The translations under genes were made by a program, and so were the position numbers. Shown piece by piece: positions 44,895-56,653 of a DNA stretch of 64,000 nucleotides (its first letter is position 1; every line of letters begins with the position of its first letter). Below the pieces are notes generated by a model. The model saw only the letters and a program-made list of their open reading frames with translations. It did not search any database and was not told the DNA's origin. The stretch lies in assembly GCA_032358165.1 (NCBI GenBank), contig JAALGY010000052.1, forward strand, positions 868,001 through 932,000. Direction: 5' to 3'. The stretch is from Diplosphaera chodatii (taxonomy: Eukaryota; Chlorophyta; Trebouxiophyceae; Prasiolales; Stichococcaceae).

Positions 44895-47158
44895 TCACGG
44901 AAACCGCCAGCTCTGGCGCACAAGCTGCGGCGGCTCCGTGGCACGGCACGCCTCGTCCTTGTGGAGCGCCGGCAGCGATGCAACAGAGTCGCACAACCCC
45001 GCGCACCTGCCGAACGACACCGGAGACTGGATTACTGGCACAGGCTGCCACCAATGCACGCTCGAGTACTTCCCTGATGCATGAAAAGGCATCAAAGGCC
45101 CATTCATGAGTCAGCAGCAAACTGCTTACTTTGGGAAGTCGTAGATGGCGACTGCGTTGGGCTCGCACCCGGGCGCACACATGCGGCGGTCATCAAAGTG
45201 CGAGATGTTGAACGCCAGCATCCAGCTGCCCACCGTCACATCTGAGCGGCAGCACATCCTCATATCAGCAGCCTGCACCTTGCGCACGGGCAAAGAGCAT
45301 TCTTGTGCATAGGTAAGTGATCATCCGCATATGAGAGTTGCAGTCGTGCGAAGGAGCTGCACAGAAGCAATGAAAACTGCCTACATTCGCTGTGGCCACA
45401 GGCAGGCTTTCTCTACATCAAGTCTGTATGCACAGTCTCTGTCTGCTCAGCAACAGTTTTTCGACACACAGCGGGCGTGCCTTCGTTACTGAAGTACCGT
45501 AGCCGCTCGGGCGGCAGGCGGGCGATGAGGTCCGCCGCCGCGCCCGACAGCACGTACGCGGAGCCCCATGTGTGCGCAAAGTACGACTTGCTGCCCAGCA
45601 GCGCGTGCTGCGGCTCGTACCATCGCATCTTGGGGTTCGTCATGATGGCTGCGCAGGAGAGCAGCCCTCCTGTCAGATTCTTGGGAAGCCAAATGCTTCA
45701 AGTTGCACATACTGGTATTGTGGTGTGGATCACTGCCACAGTCAGCCATTCTGACGACCATTCAGCATGCAGGCACGTGGTATGACATGCTTGCGCACCG
45801 CCTGTTTTCATACATCCAACATAGCCTGCAGGGCGACAGCCAAACCCTCATGACAGGACCAGTCAGCGTACAAGAACAGAGTGCCCCAGCAGCATTGTAT
45901 TGTACATGAGCGTGACGCATTGCTCCAGGTCTTGCAATCGATGTATGACTAGTCACCTGCCCCCAGCTGCCTCCACTGACCTACGATGTGCGGCACGTGT
46001 TGCAACCGAAAGTACACATCGTCATCAACCTGTGATGCAGCGCTGACGCCTTCTCAGAGCTGTTCAATTGTGGTATATGAGGAGTTTGGCAGAGAGTGGT
46101 GCGAGCTGCGAACTGCCACACAGCAGACCGGTGTGGACAGCTAGTAACAGTAGTGTTTCACCTTGATGACATACTCGGCATCAAAGAGCTGCGTGACAGC
46201 GCTGAAGAATGCTAGTGACTTCTTTGCCAGATCCAGGTATGCCTCCTGAGCATTGTGGATGACACAAAACCATCGAGCATGGCTTTTCAGGTGTGCTTCT
46301 CTGATGCAAGCAAGCGACCAAGCACGTTGGATGCACACGGTAAAGTTACTGGTGGGGACCTGGCCTCATTGCCTGCAATCTGTCTGGCAGCAGGATGGTG
46401 CATGTGCAATGGAAGGCTCACCGTGACATCAAGCTGTAGGAAGTCGCCGTGCTTTGCGATCTCCTGCTGCATCGTGGCCTCTGCCTTGGCATCCGCTGAG
46501 TGCCCGACAACAAATCTCGCAAGGACACCCTGAGCGTCGAGCCTGCGGCACGGGAGCATGTTCCGGTTGCATGGATTCTCAACAGGGTATATGCAGGGGC
46601 CTATGCACCTGACCGCTGCCGAATCTGATGCGTCTACAGGGGCTGCTTTCGATCGTTGCATGTCTGAAGTATGTGACTCACTTCGCGAGGACCGTCTTGC
46701 TGCCGGGAAACCAGGTGGATCTGAGCTGCTGACGCCGTTGCTCATAGGCATACTTCCGCTGTGCCTTTGCTGTGCTGAACCCCGTCTGTGTGTAGCAATG
46801 CAATAAGTATGCGTTGCAGTATATACAACCGTTAATGCGATGTGGCCCGCTCTCAATGACATCAGCACAGCGTGCCATTACATGCAGACGGACATGCGGA
46901 CATGCCTGGACACCAACGAATGCAATGATCTGCCGTCGGCTGCCGGTCGGCAGCTGGGATTTTGCTGTTGTGCGGCGCTCTGCGACCAGCCTGCTGTCAG
47001 CTGCGAGTGCTGTGAGCACTGGATGTCGGTGACCGGCACCGCTGGCATGCTCTAGGCTGCGGCCCCGCAGGTGCAAAAAAACGACGAACAGCACCACCAA
47101 GCCCCACAGGATGTGCGTGCGCAGCCTTGTGGGCGTTCGAGGCCTCATATAAGAGCTC
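44895..47158 (-). CDS. GT31-family beta-1,3-galactosyltransferase-like protein, type II Golgi membrane
   Basis: GT31 enzymes add galactose to glycans such as arabinogalactan or N-glycan chains in the Golgi. The first in-frame ATG (47158) precedes a short basic tail and one membrane anchor (ILWGLVVLFVVFLHL). IIAFVGVQ (exon end 46906) joins TGFSTAKAQRKYAYEQRRQQ and LRSTWFPGS, the usual start of the catalytic domain. Next are LARFVVGHSADAKAEATMQQ (about 46530-46480), YLDLAKKSLAFFSAVTQLFD (about 46235-46175) and VDDDVYFRLQHVPHIV (about 46033-45985), which contains the metal-binding DDD motif. MRWYEPQHALLGSKSYFAH and YVLSGAAADLIARLPPERL lie at about 45635-45490, and DVTVGSWMLAFNISHFDDRR at about 45240. 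The last exon has CAGLCDSVASLPALH and the stop at 44895-44897. One intron appears to use a GC donor. The acceptor substrate is unknown. Confidence 0.88.
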
Positions 47159-47541
47159 TCAGGATGCACCTCGACCGCATGGATGCCCAGGACGTGTGAC
47201 GTCAATGTGGTGATCTAGCTTCCTGATCACAATGCCTTACTGTCGGCAACTACTGAAGCGGTGCAGTGCTGGTCAGCTTGACACGTTTCTCCTGTGCATG
47301 TGTGTCTGTCTGCTTCTCAAAACGGACCAAATGCTACTACGAGAGATGTTATAGCCATGGCTTCGTCGGGTTAGTCATGCATGCCAGCTGCAGCTGCATG
47401 TGTGCACGAGTGCACCTTTGATCGCTCCTCACGGTAGGACACCTCGCACCTGCACAGCACTGTGACGAAGCAGTGCTCATTGGGTGATCCTGCAGAGGTT
47501 GGCCACTGGTGCGCCAGAGCCATCTTGCTGACATCAGGGCC
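47159..47541. promoter_or_regulatory. Head-to-head promoter region of the GT31 and NOPCHAP1-like genes
   Basis: The two start codons are 383 bp apart and face away from each other. No telo-box, TATA box or other known element was recognised. Confidence 0.4.
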
Positions 47542-48735
47542 ATGGCGGCTGCGGCAGAGGCTGCAGACCCTGCACAGCAGAAGGCTCGCAAACCCGGTGC
47601 TTCACAGCCGCGCCGCCAGCGTTTGGAGGTGCCTGGAGAGTCTCCTCTCGGTGAGCAGAGCTTTGGCACCAAGAACATATTGGCGGGCATCTACCATGAA
47701 GCATGCGCCATGACTGCAGGCACCATATTCAAGTGCACTTTTCCTGCAGCTGTGCATTCAACCTGCTGCTTGTTGCAGTTGCTGATACCAGTGGCTGTGA
47801 GTGCAGTCAAGCAGCTGCGCTTGAGCGGTCCAGCAGCCAGCTCGACAGCTGAGCCGCCAGCTCAGCGGCCCGCCATTGCAGCGCCATCGGCCAGCGACCT
47901 GCTGGGCCGCCTGCAGCAGTTCCTGCCCGCCATGCAGTCGGCGAACGCGCAGCTCGCCACTGCACCAGCGGCGGTACGCACCGTCCCGTCGCATGTAGCC
48001 ACAGCATGCAAGCCTGATGCCCTGGCATACGAGGCCACACCAGGGCAACTGTGTCCAAGCTTCATGTTTTGACAGGATGTCGCGCCCGCTGCGATGGACA
48101 TCAAGTTCCGGGATGACGATAGCAGCGACGAGGACAGCGACGGCTCCGCAGCTGAGCCGCACATCGTCATGGACCTTGCCTGCGGTGTATTTGACCTTAA
48201 GGTATTGACCTTTGCTAGAAGTACACATGGGCGAGAATTGGTCCATTAAGGCTGCACATCTGGATTGTCAACATGCAAATCATGCATTTGACCAGTGGTA
48301 TGGTCAGTCCACAGCATGTATCTCCCATTCACTGAAGTGTGAGCTGATCAAACTGTCGTGTCAACAGAGACACGCCCCGAAGCAATAGCAGCTAGCCATT
48401 CCTGCAATGACGACACACCAACACGTTATGAACAGGACGATGCAGCGTTGGCGGCGGCTGCACGGCAGATGAGCAGCGCGGGCGGAGGGATGAACCTCCC
48501 AGGGGGTGACCATGAGGCAACAGCCAGCGACGGCAGCAGCTCCTCAGCCGAGGAGTCAGACGACGGCTCAGATGATGGCGTCAGCGCAGCAGCGCCACAG
48601 GACGAGGCCGCAACTGGGCAGGCAAAGGAGTCTGGCCCGTCACAAGCTGATGCTCGGCAGCATGGCAGCGCTGGGAGGGGAAGCGGGAAGGCAAACCGGA
48701 GGCGCAACCGGCATCAAGGCATCCAAGAGCTGTGA
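47542..48735 (+). CDS. NOPCHAP1 (C12orf45)-like snoRNP assembly factor
   Basis: NOPCHAP1 links the box C/D snoRNP protein NOP58 to the R2TP chaperone during snoRNP assembly. The ATG at 47542 begins MAAAAEAADPAQQKARKPG. After a further exon with SASDLLGRLQQFLPAMQSAN (about 47895-47945), the block AAMDIKFRDDDSSDEDSDGS and PHIVMDLACGVFDLK follows (about 48090-48200). The pattern of a short leucine-rich helix, an acidic serine run and a V-MD-x-GVF-type motif fits the NOPCHAP1 family (DUF4598). The last exon (about 48438-48735) starts DDAALAAAARQMSSAGGG, is acidic and Ser-rich, and ends with a basic tail GKANRRRNRHQGIQEL before TGA. Similarity is confined to the short central motifs, as is usual for this family, so the call is by pattern rather than extensive identity. 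Confidence 0.7.
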
Positions 48736-49095
48736 ACGTGTGCGGCTTCATCGAGACAACTGTCGTGTTTGTGATTTTAACTGATGGGAAGTTGGCGGAT
48801 TGCTGCCGACCCGCCATATGGCTCTGTTTGCTTGTTTCAATATTCCAAGGCAATGCCGTCAGCACGACCAACGTGGTGGCCAGCTGGTTCTGCCTCATCA
48901 GGCACCAGGCAACCGACCATATAACACATCGACACTACTTTGCACAGTCCTCAGCATGTGCTGATGCTGATCCCCAGCCACTGTGCCACATTCGAGACCG
49001 CTTGTCGCCTGCACGCAGTGTGGGTATATCAGCTACATGATGCATGATAATGAATTTTCTGACGTTTTTGCAGCGACACGCACACACGTGAGACT
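48736..49095. other. Convergent intergenic region between the NOPCHAP1-like and TEX10-like genes
   Basis: Both genes end here, about 360 bp apart, so the stretch should hold two 3' UTRs. No RNA gene or repeat was recognised. Confidence 0.4.
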
Positions 49096-52000
49096 CTAGT
49101 GCACCACAACCGACATGCTCTCATACATGCTGTATGCAGCAAGAGAGTGTATGAGAGCACGAACCTTTGCAACGGTGTCGATCAGCCCCTGCACGGGGTG
49201 CTCGGCTTCCAGCACTGCCGGCCGCATCAATGGGTCTCCCAAAATGGCCGTCAGCACAGACACAGCGCCAGTGGCTGCGTGCAGAACTGCACCATGACCG
49301 CCGCCCATGGCTGCTCCTGCCGCTGCGCCTGCTGCTGGCTCCGGCGCTGCAGAACTTGCGCCATCTGCCGGTGTGCTGGCCGGCAGGCTGCCGAGCGCTG
49401 CAAGCAGGGGCGGCAGCAAGCTATGATCTAGGCGCAGCAGCTGCAGCACCGGCTGCAGCCCAGGGTCTGCGGCCCCCAGCTCCGCTGGCTGCTCTGCTCC
49501 AGGCTGCTGTGCCGCTGCTGTTTGGTCGACAGCTGGGCCGCCAGCTGGAGGTTCGGCATCTGTGGCAGCTGCAGATGCCACAGACAGCAGCGCATACTCC
49601 CGCATCAGAGCGGGCAGCGCCGCACGCCCTGCAGGGGTGAGCGCGCCGCCAGGATGTGCCCCTGCCACTTGAGCTGGCGCAGCTGCCCATGATGCTGCGG
49701 GCTGGCCAGGCTGAGCTGCTGGTGCGGGCGCTGGGGCAGCCAGCGCCGTCGCAGCGCTGCGCAGGATGCCAAACAGGGCGCGCCGGTGATCCGCCACGGC
49801 TGGCCACCGCGCCAGGAGCAGCGGCTCCAGCAGCCGCCAGCTGTCACCTGCATGGCGCAGCCTGCACAGCTCAGCTTTGCGTCTTGTGGCTGTCTCTGGC
49901 TGCACCCGCATAACAGGGCGGCCCAGCTACACCACAAGCGCTGTGTGTGTTGCGGGCGCTGGCTCTGGGCATGGAGCAAGTAACCTGATGCAGGAGATCG
50001 ACAGACTCATGCTGGGGCCATGCTGGGGCACTTTCCGCTACCTGAGCTGCCGAATGCGCTCAAGGCTCGGCAGGCTGCGTCCACTGTGGCGCGGTGCCTC
50101 ACCCACGAGGGCTCCGTTGGCACACCTGCAGGTCGTGCAGCTCAGGACCTGGCCTCATGACCAAGATTTTGCCGACAGCAGCCTGCTGCTGATCCATGCA
50201 GGCAGGACCAGCACGATGACTGGTAATGTGGTCGATGTGACCTCTGTAACAGGACAGTCACATGCCGCGGCCAGTTCCTATAGCAGGGCAAAGGCACAAC
50301 TGTGCGCAGTGCATGCCGGAGCAACTGAGACGCACTGCTCCTGTCTCCCCCACCTGACATGCTGCCGAGCAGCAGAGCTGCTAGCAGGCTGTGCCACTGC
50401 GCGGGCGGCACAGCGCCCGCTGGCGCCCTGGCGGCTATCACGCCCACAGCGCGTGCGCCGACGTCTGGTGGGAAGGCGCCACTCAGCGACACCATTGCCA
50501 CTGCCCGCAGGGTGCTCTCGTGCAGCACGTCGTGGAAGTACAGCAGGTCCACGGCCATCGCCTGCACAGGCGTTTCAAAGCGTGAATCGATCGGCCGTCC
50601 AGATGCCCAGTCTGTGGGCTGACAAGTGGCAGACTCGATGGATCGTGGCTCGTGCATGGAGCCTGCACCTGGCATATTGGTGGCAGCCTTGCCAGGGGGC
50701 CAGCCATGAACCTCCTCGCAGCAGGCTCCCCGTTGCCGCTTGCCGGCTGGTCCGCAGCAGCCTTCCTCCGCCCCTTGGGCTGTGCCACGGGCAGCAGCGC
50801 ACCAAACAGCGGCGCCAGCTGGGGCTGCACGATGCCGACATCGATGTCACACCCACTACGCGATGCCTTTGCAACCGTCACAGACGAATGCCGTACTCAC
50901 ACGCAGCAGCAAGGTGGAACACCCCAAGTGAGGGGGACGGCAGGTCACGTCAGCAGGGAGGCAGGCGGGACGTGCCAGGACGCCGAACCTGCAGCGCGGT
51001 CAGCGCCGCTGCGAGGGGGCCGCCGGGCATGGCGGTGCGGCCCGCGTCCAGCAGCAGCCGGAGCGCGGCCTGCGAGGCGGGCGGCGAGCCGTGGCCCAGC
51101 TCCCACAGCAGCCGTGGCAGCCCCTGCGCCGGGCACAATCACCGCTCAGCGCCTGCCGCTCGGCTGGGGCGTCCATGTGCAGGCGATCACATGAAGTTGT
51201 CTGCTGTCCCATAGACGCCATGTGATAGGCATCCCTGGGGCGCCATTCTGACCAGGATATGTCCCAAAGCAAAGGCTGAGCGCTGCGGTCACCTGCAGCC
51301 ACTGTGCTGCGACATCCTCTGAGACGCACGCCCACGAGTGGTCATGCGCTGCGTGCGTGCGCTGCGTGAAGGCTGCCAGCAGGCGGCCCTGGAGCCGCAG
51401 GCAGGCCGCCCGTGCGGAGGACTGCAGATGTGAATAGCACACCAATATACTGATGTACAGATTGAAGCTGTGCCACATGTCTTGCATGTACATGAAGGTT
51501 CACCCTACAGCGAAGACCTAGTAGCACCACACACTGTCGTGGTGATTGAGATGCACTGTTATGTATGCCACTTGATGCATGGTGATCCTACCTTCGAAGG
51601 GGAGCGGTCCGCAAGTGAAGCAACAGCCTCCAGCAGCACGGCCTGCGACTTGGGGGTCACACACGGCAGCATGAGCGCCACACCCTCCAGCACCGACTGC
51701 ACCGCCTCCGGCATCCCCTCCGGTGCCCGGCTGGCGCCGCTGGTCACTCCACCCTTGTCGCTGCAGACATAGTGCAAGCAAGGTGCAGCACGGCAGGAGA
51801 CATAGCAACGATGACAGTCATTGCAGAGCCATGGCAAGACGCACACCCTGCACATGGCCCTCACGAGCTGTTAGCGCAGCACAGCTCGGTAGGGTGCAGG
51901 TGTTCAAAGCTGACGTGCAGTTGGATCCTTTATGACTCACTCTGCTGGCAGCGCAGTGCCATAGCGCAGGACGCCGACGTAGAAGTGCACCAGCTGAGCC

Positions 52001-54456
52001 ACCCAGGGCGCATCCTGCTGCGGCAGCGGCTGCTGGGCACTGTGCTCCTCGCTTTCCTGCTGCTGTTGCCTGCGGTGCTCCTTGCGGTGCTGCTTCTGCT
52101 GCGCCACGGTGCCATGTGCATGCTGCCTCTGGCGCTTGCCTCCAGGCGCCGGTGAGTTCGGCACGGCTGCGGGCTCTGCTGGTGGCTGCCGCTGCAGGGG
52201 AGCGCTGGACGCCACGTGCGAAGGGGGCTGCTCCGCGAGCGCCCTGGTCAGCAGCGCCGCCGCGGCCAGGTTGAGGCGGGTGAGCGCGGCGCGCAGCGGC
52301 GGCGGCGGCGGCACCGCGGGCGCCGCCGCCGGGAAGTAGGGCGCCACCTTTGCCAGCACGCCCGCCTGCGTCCTCGCCGCCTCGCCTGCCAATTGAAACG
52401 ATGGACTCCTTGAGCAAGCATGACTTGTGGCTGCCACTAAATGTACACCATATATGCATCGAATAACTGACATGCTTGGGCTGCAATCACATGCTTGCCA
52501 CTTTCAACATGAAGAGAGCAATGCTGACCCGGCAGCGAGGCCAGGTGTGGCAGCAGCAGCTGCAGGCAGGCTAGCAGGTCGGCCATCGCCTCTGTAGCGG
52601 CCAGCTCTGGCGCCGAGCGTAGCTGTCCCGGCCTGCACCACACCATACATCCTCGTGAGCAGTAGCTAGCGCAGTCGCTACTGCTCAACTTCAGTTGGCT
52701 TACAGACTCCTAATGTGTAAGCCCCATGGCCCGTTGCAGAGCAGGATCCCTACCCGCAGTCGGCCCATGCATCCAGCAGCCGCACAGCCAGCTGCGCAGC
52801 AGCGTTCGCTGCATCAGCATCTCTGCCAGCCGCACTCCCAGCTGTGGCACTGCCTTGCCCACGCATGCTTGCTGTCTGCACGCTCTGCTCCAGTGCTGAT
52901 GCGCCCTCGCTAGCAGCCTGCTGCATGGCGCCGCCCTGATCGACGTGCAAAGCAGCTGCAGCAGCGGACGCCTGCACAGAGGCTGCGGCGGGGTCTGGCC
53001 ATGCGGTGCGCCGCCAGGCAAGCGGCACTGCCTCCTCATCCCGCTGCGGCGGGGGCGGCTGCTGTGGCGCGGACGGCTGCGGAGCCGCTGCTGACACCCC
53101 GGCAGCCCTGCCGAGAAAGCTCAGCAGCCCAGACACAGCCTGCATGGCACTACTTCGGCATGATGGACCCGCTTCCTGCTGCCAGTGCCATCAGAGAGCT
53201 GTCTGCCGCAACCTATGATGCAGTGGCCCAGAATGCACAGACACTGTCTCGTGAGCACAAGCAGACAGCACGCACCTTGTGCAGTGTCGCAAGGGAGCGG
53301 CTCTTGATGCTGGCGCCGCGTGTGTCACGGCCAAGCAAGTCGCGGAAGTGTGCAAGTGCCGGGGCCATGAAGCCAGCCGCCACCGCGCTCGGCACGACGC
53401 CCGTGACAGCCTCCAGAAACCCCAGTGCATCCACCCTGCAGCACTTGCCTGGTGTTAGCACACCATGGTGACGACTCGTCCTGGTTGCATCTTTGGTGCT
53501 TCCTGTCCATCTGTTCATCGATGAGCATGCAACAAGAGTACCAGAATTGTCTGGACATCCATGCCCTAGGGGTCGAATTGAGCAGGCACATAGCTATCAG
53601 CATTCACCTCACGGTATCTGATAGGGACGTCATCGCGCTGCTGATGTGCGCCATGACAAGCTGCAGAAAAGGGCGCAGCCCCGTAGGGCCAATGACTGGC
53701 AACACCTGCAGCAGTTCAGGTTGGGATGGTCGCAAACGGCTCTGTGCTGCCATACTACTCTTTGAGCAGAAGGTGAGCATGGCAGTGGTCACCTGCCCAT
53801 TGAGCAGCTGCAGCAGCGCCTTGCGCACGCCGGCATCGGCATCAGATATGCGGGGCGCGAGCGCCTCCAGCAGTGGTCCCGTGTTCTTTGTGGCCTGCTC
53901 CGGGTGCCGGGCCAGCAGGTCGGCTAGGCCTGCGACCGCTGCTGATCGCGTGCGCTCGCTGTAGTGCCCCACCTGGCTCAGCAGCTCCTGTGGCGAGCAG
54001 AACGTGCTTGTATTGCTCATCATCTGTGTGATATGCTGAGAGCAGCAAACGACGGGTGCCAATGCTGCACGGTCAAGCTGCAGTGGGAAGGTTGGTAGCA
54101 GAGCGGGCGTGCTGGCCGCTGCGGCACCTTCAGGGTCAGGTTGTGGCTGCTGACGGCAGCTCCGGCGCGGTCGGCGGCGACAGACTGACCCGGCAGCGTG
54201 ATGGCCTTTGACCGGAAGGCCACGCTCGTGTCATTCTGCGCTCGCGGCAGCACCTTGCCAACCTGTTTGACCAGCAGGTATCGGCATGGTTGGTGCATCC
54301 AGCATCAGGTGCAGCCTGGCTTGCCGAGCCGCAACGCCTGCGTCTGACGTGGGATCGGGTGCATGCACGTTTGAATGCCAGCTTCACCTTGTGCTTTGCG
54401 CGCTTGAAGTCGATTCCCACACCGGGGTTCTTGCGCTTTGTGCCTTTCTTGCCCAT
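49096..54456 (-). CDS. TEX10 / Ipi1-like pre-ribosome processing protein with ARM/HEAT repeats
   Basis: Ipi1 (yeast) and TEX10 (animals) belong to the Rix1/PELP1 complex that matures pre-60S particles and ITS2. The ATG at 54456 begins MGKKGTKRKNPGVGIDFKRA; the next exon (about 54270-54130) has VGKVLPRAQNDTSVAFRSKA and ITLPGQSVAADRAGAAVSSH. These two blocks are the family hallmark. HEAT-like helices follow: SQVGHYSERTRSAAVAGLAD (about 53985), then LLEALAPRISDADAGVRKAL, PVIGPTGLRPFLQLVMAHIS (about 53700-53640) and VDALGFLEAVTGVVPSAVAA (about 53440). The rest is long and alanine-rich with low-complexity insertions (52300-53140). The C-terminal exon (to the stop at 49096-49098) includes LARWPAVADHRRALFGILRS and VLTAILGDPLMRPAVLEAEH. 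Exon joins in the middle are uncertain. It is convergent with a snoRNP assembly gene. Confidence 0.85.
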
Positions 54457-54907
54457 ATTGGCAGAGTGCAACGTCAAGGCAAGCCAGTGGCAATGCTGGC
54501 CGCCGCAGCAACACCAACGCGGATCATCAGTCTGCCAACAGCTGCGTCACTACAAGTTCATACTGCGCAAGGAACCCACAGCATCATCTGTATGCACCGT
54601 AAGAAGCGTATGCAACCAGGACTGTGCATGCAGATGTGCGGCAACGCGGCAGAAGGTCGCCGTCTTGAGTACAGCGGGGCCACGGCGCCAGAAAACATCC
54701 ACGGACCTGTGATACAGTATTGTCTGATCACTGGACGTGCGTGCTTGCAAATGTTGGGTTGTTGGCTTGTTGTCGAATCATGCAGCTTGCAGCATGGTGT
54801 TGAGCAGCTGGCAGCTGGATGCAATGCAGGCCAGATGAAAACCTCTGTTGATTCTGTGTATCGCACAAACTTCCTTACCTGTCGCTGCTGTTCAGACGCC
54901 ACGCAGA
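54457..54907. promoter_or_regulatory. Head-to-head promoter region of the TEX10-like gene and its plus-strand neighbour
   Basis: The two start codons are about 450 bp apart on opposite strands. I saw no telo-box or TATA box. Nothing else is recognisable. Confidence 0.35.
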
Positions 54908-55786
54908 ATGGATGCGCCTGGGGTGGATGACGAGGCCATCGCGGCGCAGCTGCACAGGGAGCTGAATGCATTCACACGGCGTGCGGCGCGGGGTGACCTG
55001 CCTCCGCTGAAGCCCCTCAGGTAGCTTGCGAGTGACTTGAAAGTCCACACAAATCGAAAGGTTACGATGTCGCCCGACACAGGGTTACGAAGATGGTCCG
55101 GGGTGCTGACAGCGATGTGGGGCCATGGCCATGCAGCATGAGCGCCTTTGCCCGCAGGAAGCGCAGGCGCAAGGACGGCAGCAGCCCCGGCGACTCGGGG
55201 CACCCCAGCAGCAGCGCGCCCACCAGGTCGCCGGCAGCCAGCTCCTCGGGCGAGCATGCAGAGCGCGACCGCAGCGGCGCCCGCCTGCAGACACCAGGTG
55301 CCCATCATGGTCATGTCCACATCACATCATGTCGCATCCTCACAGCGCTGCAGCCTGGTTCACATGGGCTCAGCACTGTCCTTGAAAGCTACAGAGTGCG
55401 CAACAAGAGCGCATGCGTCATGCATCGCAGAGGAGCTGCAGGAGGCGCAGGGCACCTCGCAGCCCAGCGGCCGGCGGGGCGGCGGTGGCGGCGGCGGCCA
55501 CGGCGCGTCCCGCTTTGCGCCTGAGCCGCCGTCGTGGTATGCAGCGCTCGCAGACGCGGCTGCGACGTCCGCAAAGCGGCGGGCGGCAGCGGCAGCTGAA
55601 CGGCCGCTGGCGGCGCAGCAGGATGCCGATCAGCAACAGGCAGCCCGGCAGCCTGCAGATGATGGTCCTGCGCATGCAGCAGCTGACACAGGTGGCAGCG
55701 CCGGCGAGCGCAGCATCAAGTGCTTCTGTGCCGGCGTGCGGTGGGGCGTCAGCCTGCCTGCGGACCGGGCCTCAGACCGCAGGTAG
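54908..55786 (+). CDS. Unidentified basic protein with an N-terminal LHRELN motif
   Basis: I do not recognise this gene. Exon 1 (54908-55020) starts MDAPGVDDEAIAAQLHRELN, continues FTRRAARGDLPPLKPLR, and stops at a CTCAG/GTAGCT donor. A second exon from about 55158 gives KRRRKDGSSPGDSGHPSSS, a basic then Ser/Pro-rich stretch. A third exon (from about 55434) has glycine-rich and alanine-rich segments around FAPEPPSWYAALADAAA. It stays open to TGA at 55784-55786. An acidic DDE-x-LA-x-QLH-x-ELN start followed by arginines is a pattern I associate with some uncharacterised plant nuclear proteins, but I cannot name a family. The exon 3 acceptor and the true end are uncertain. The gene is divergent from the TEX10-like gene. 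Confidence 0.5.
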
Positions 55787-56653
55787 CATGGTGTATACCA
55801 AGTGGCCTCTGTTGTGTTTGAAATTCCAACTCGAAAGTTGTCACATTGATCGAACACACATGTACAGTTGTCACGAATCAGTTGTCACAGTACCTCAGAA
55901 ACATTCTTCGTTGCTGCTGTGCTCTGTAGCTGTTTGGCAGCGGCTGTGCGGGCCGCACTGGGCGGCACTGATGCTGGCGCCTGTCGCGATGACTGCCATG
56001 TTCTCATGCTGGACAGCTCGGTGAGCAACAGCTACATGATTCAAACGTGACCTAGTGTGACCATGATCAATCGAATGTGTACGCATGCGCCAACGATGCA
56101 GACGTTGCAATGGCGCCTGCAATAAGACCTTTGCCGTGATACCTGCAGGGGAACATGACAAGCTTCCCCGCTGGGAGCGACATTGCGCAAGGGGCATGGG
56201 AGCCTGCGGCAGCCACAGCTGTGCGAATATACGTGCGATGACGTTTTCGGCCGGCTAAGGTTGTGGAGCAAATGGTCCACCGCCATCATCTGTAGTCTTG
56301 TACAGCAGGGTGCAAAGCATGATTAAGCAAATGCATAACCGTGCGCTGGTTTTGCAGCAAGTTTTCAGGGAGATTGTTTTGATCAGCTAGAGTACGCAGT
56401 TCATGACATATCAAGCGCAGCAATGTCAATTCGTGACCGACATGACTGTTCGCACGCCATGCAATGCACTCTGACCCTTGGTCCGCCTGTGGTGCCTAAT
56501 CTCTGGTGCCGCCAGAAGGGGTCCTGAACTCAAGCCTGAATATCCTGAACCCACATGTACACAGACGATGCCCAGCATGCTGAAAGCCTAACCAAAGCAA
56601 TCCTGTACAATCCGTAATGTGTACACGTGCATGCTGCGCCCTGACGACCCTGC
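55787..56653. other. Convergent intergenic region of about 870 bp
   Basis: It lies between the unidentified plus-strand gene and the quinone oxidoreductase gene, both ending here. An additional small exon of the plus-strand gene (around 55920-56048) cannot be ruled out. No domain, RNA gene or repeat was seen. Confidence 0.35.

Noticed and set aside
49877..51214. 445-codon open frame on the plus strand
   Set aside because: It is antisense to the TEX10-like C-terminal exons, shows only repetitive Arg/Ala/Pro composition and no domain.
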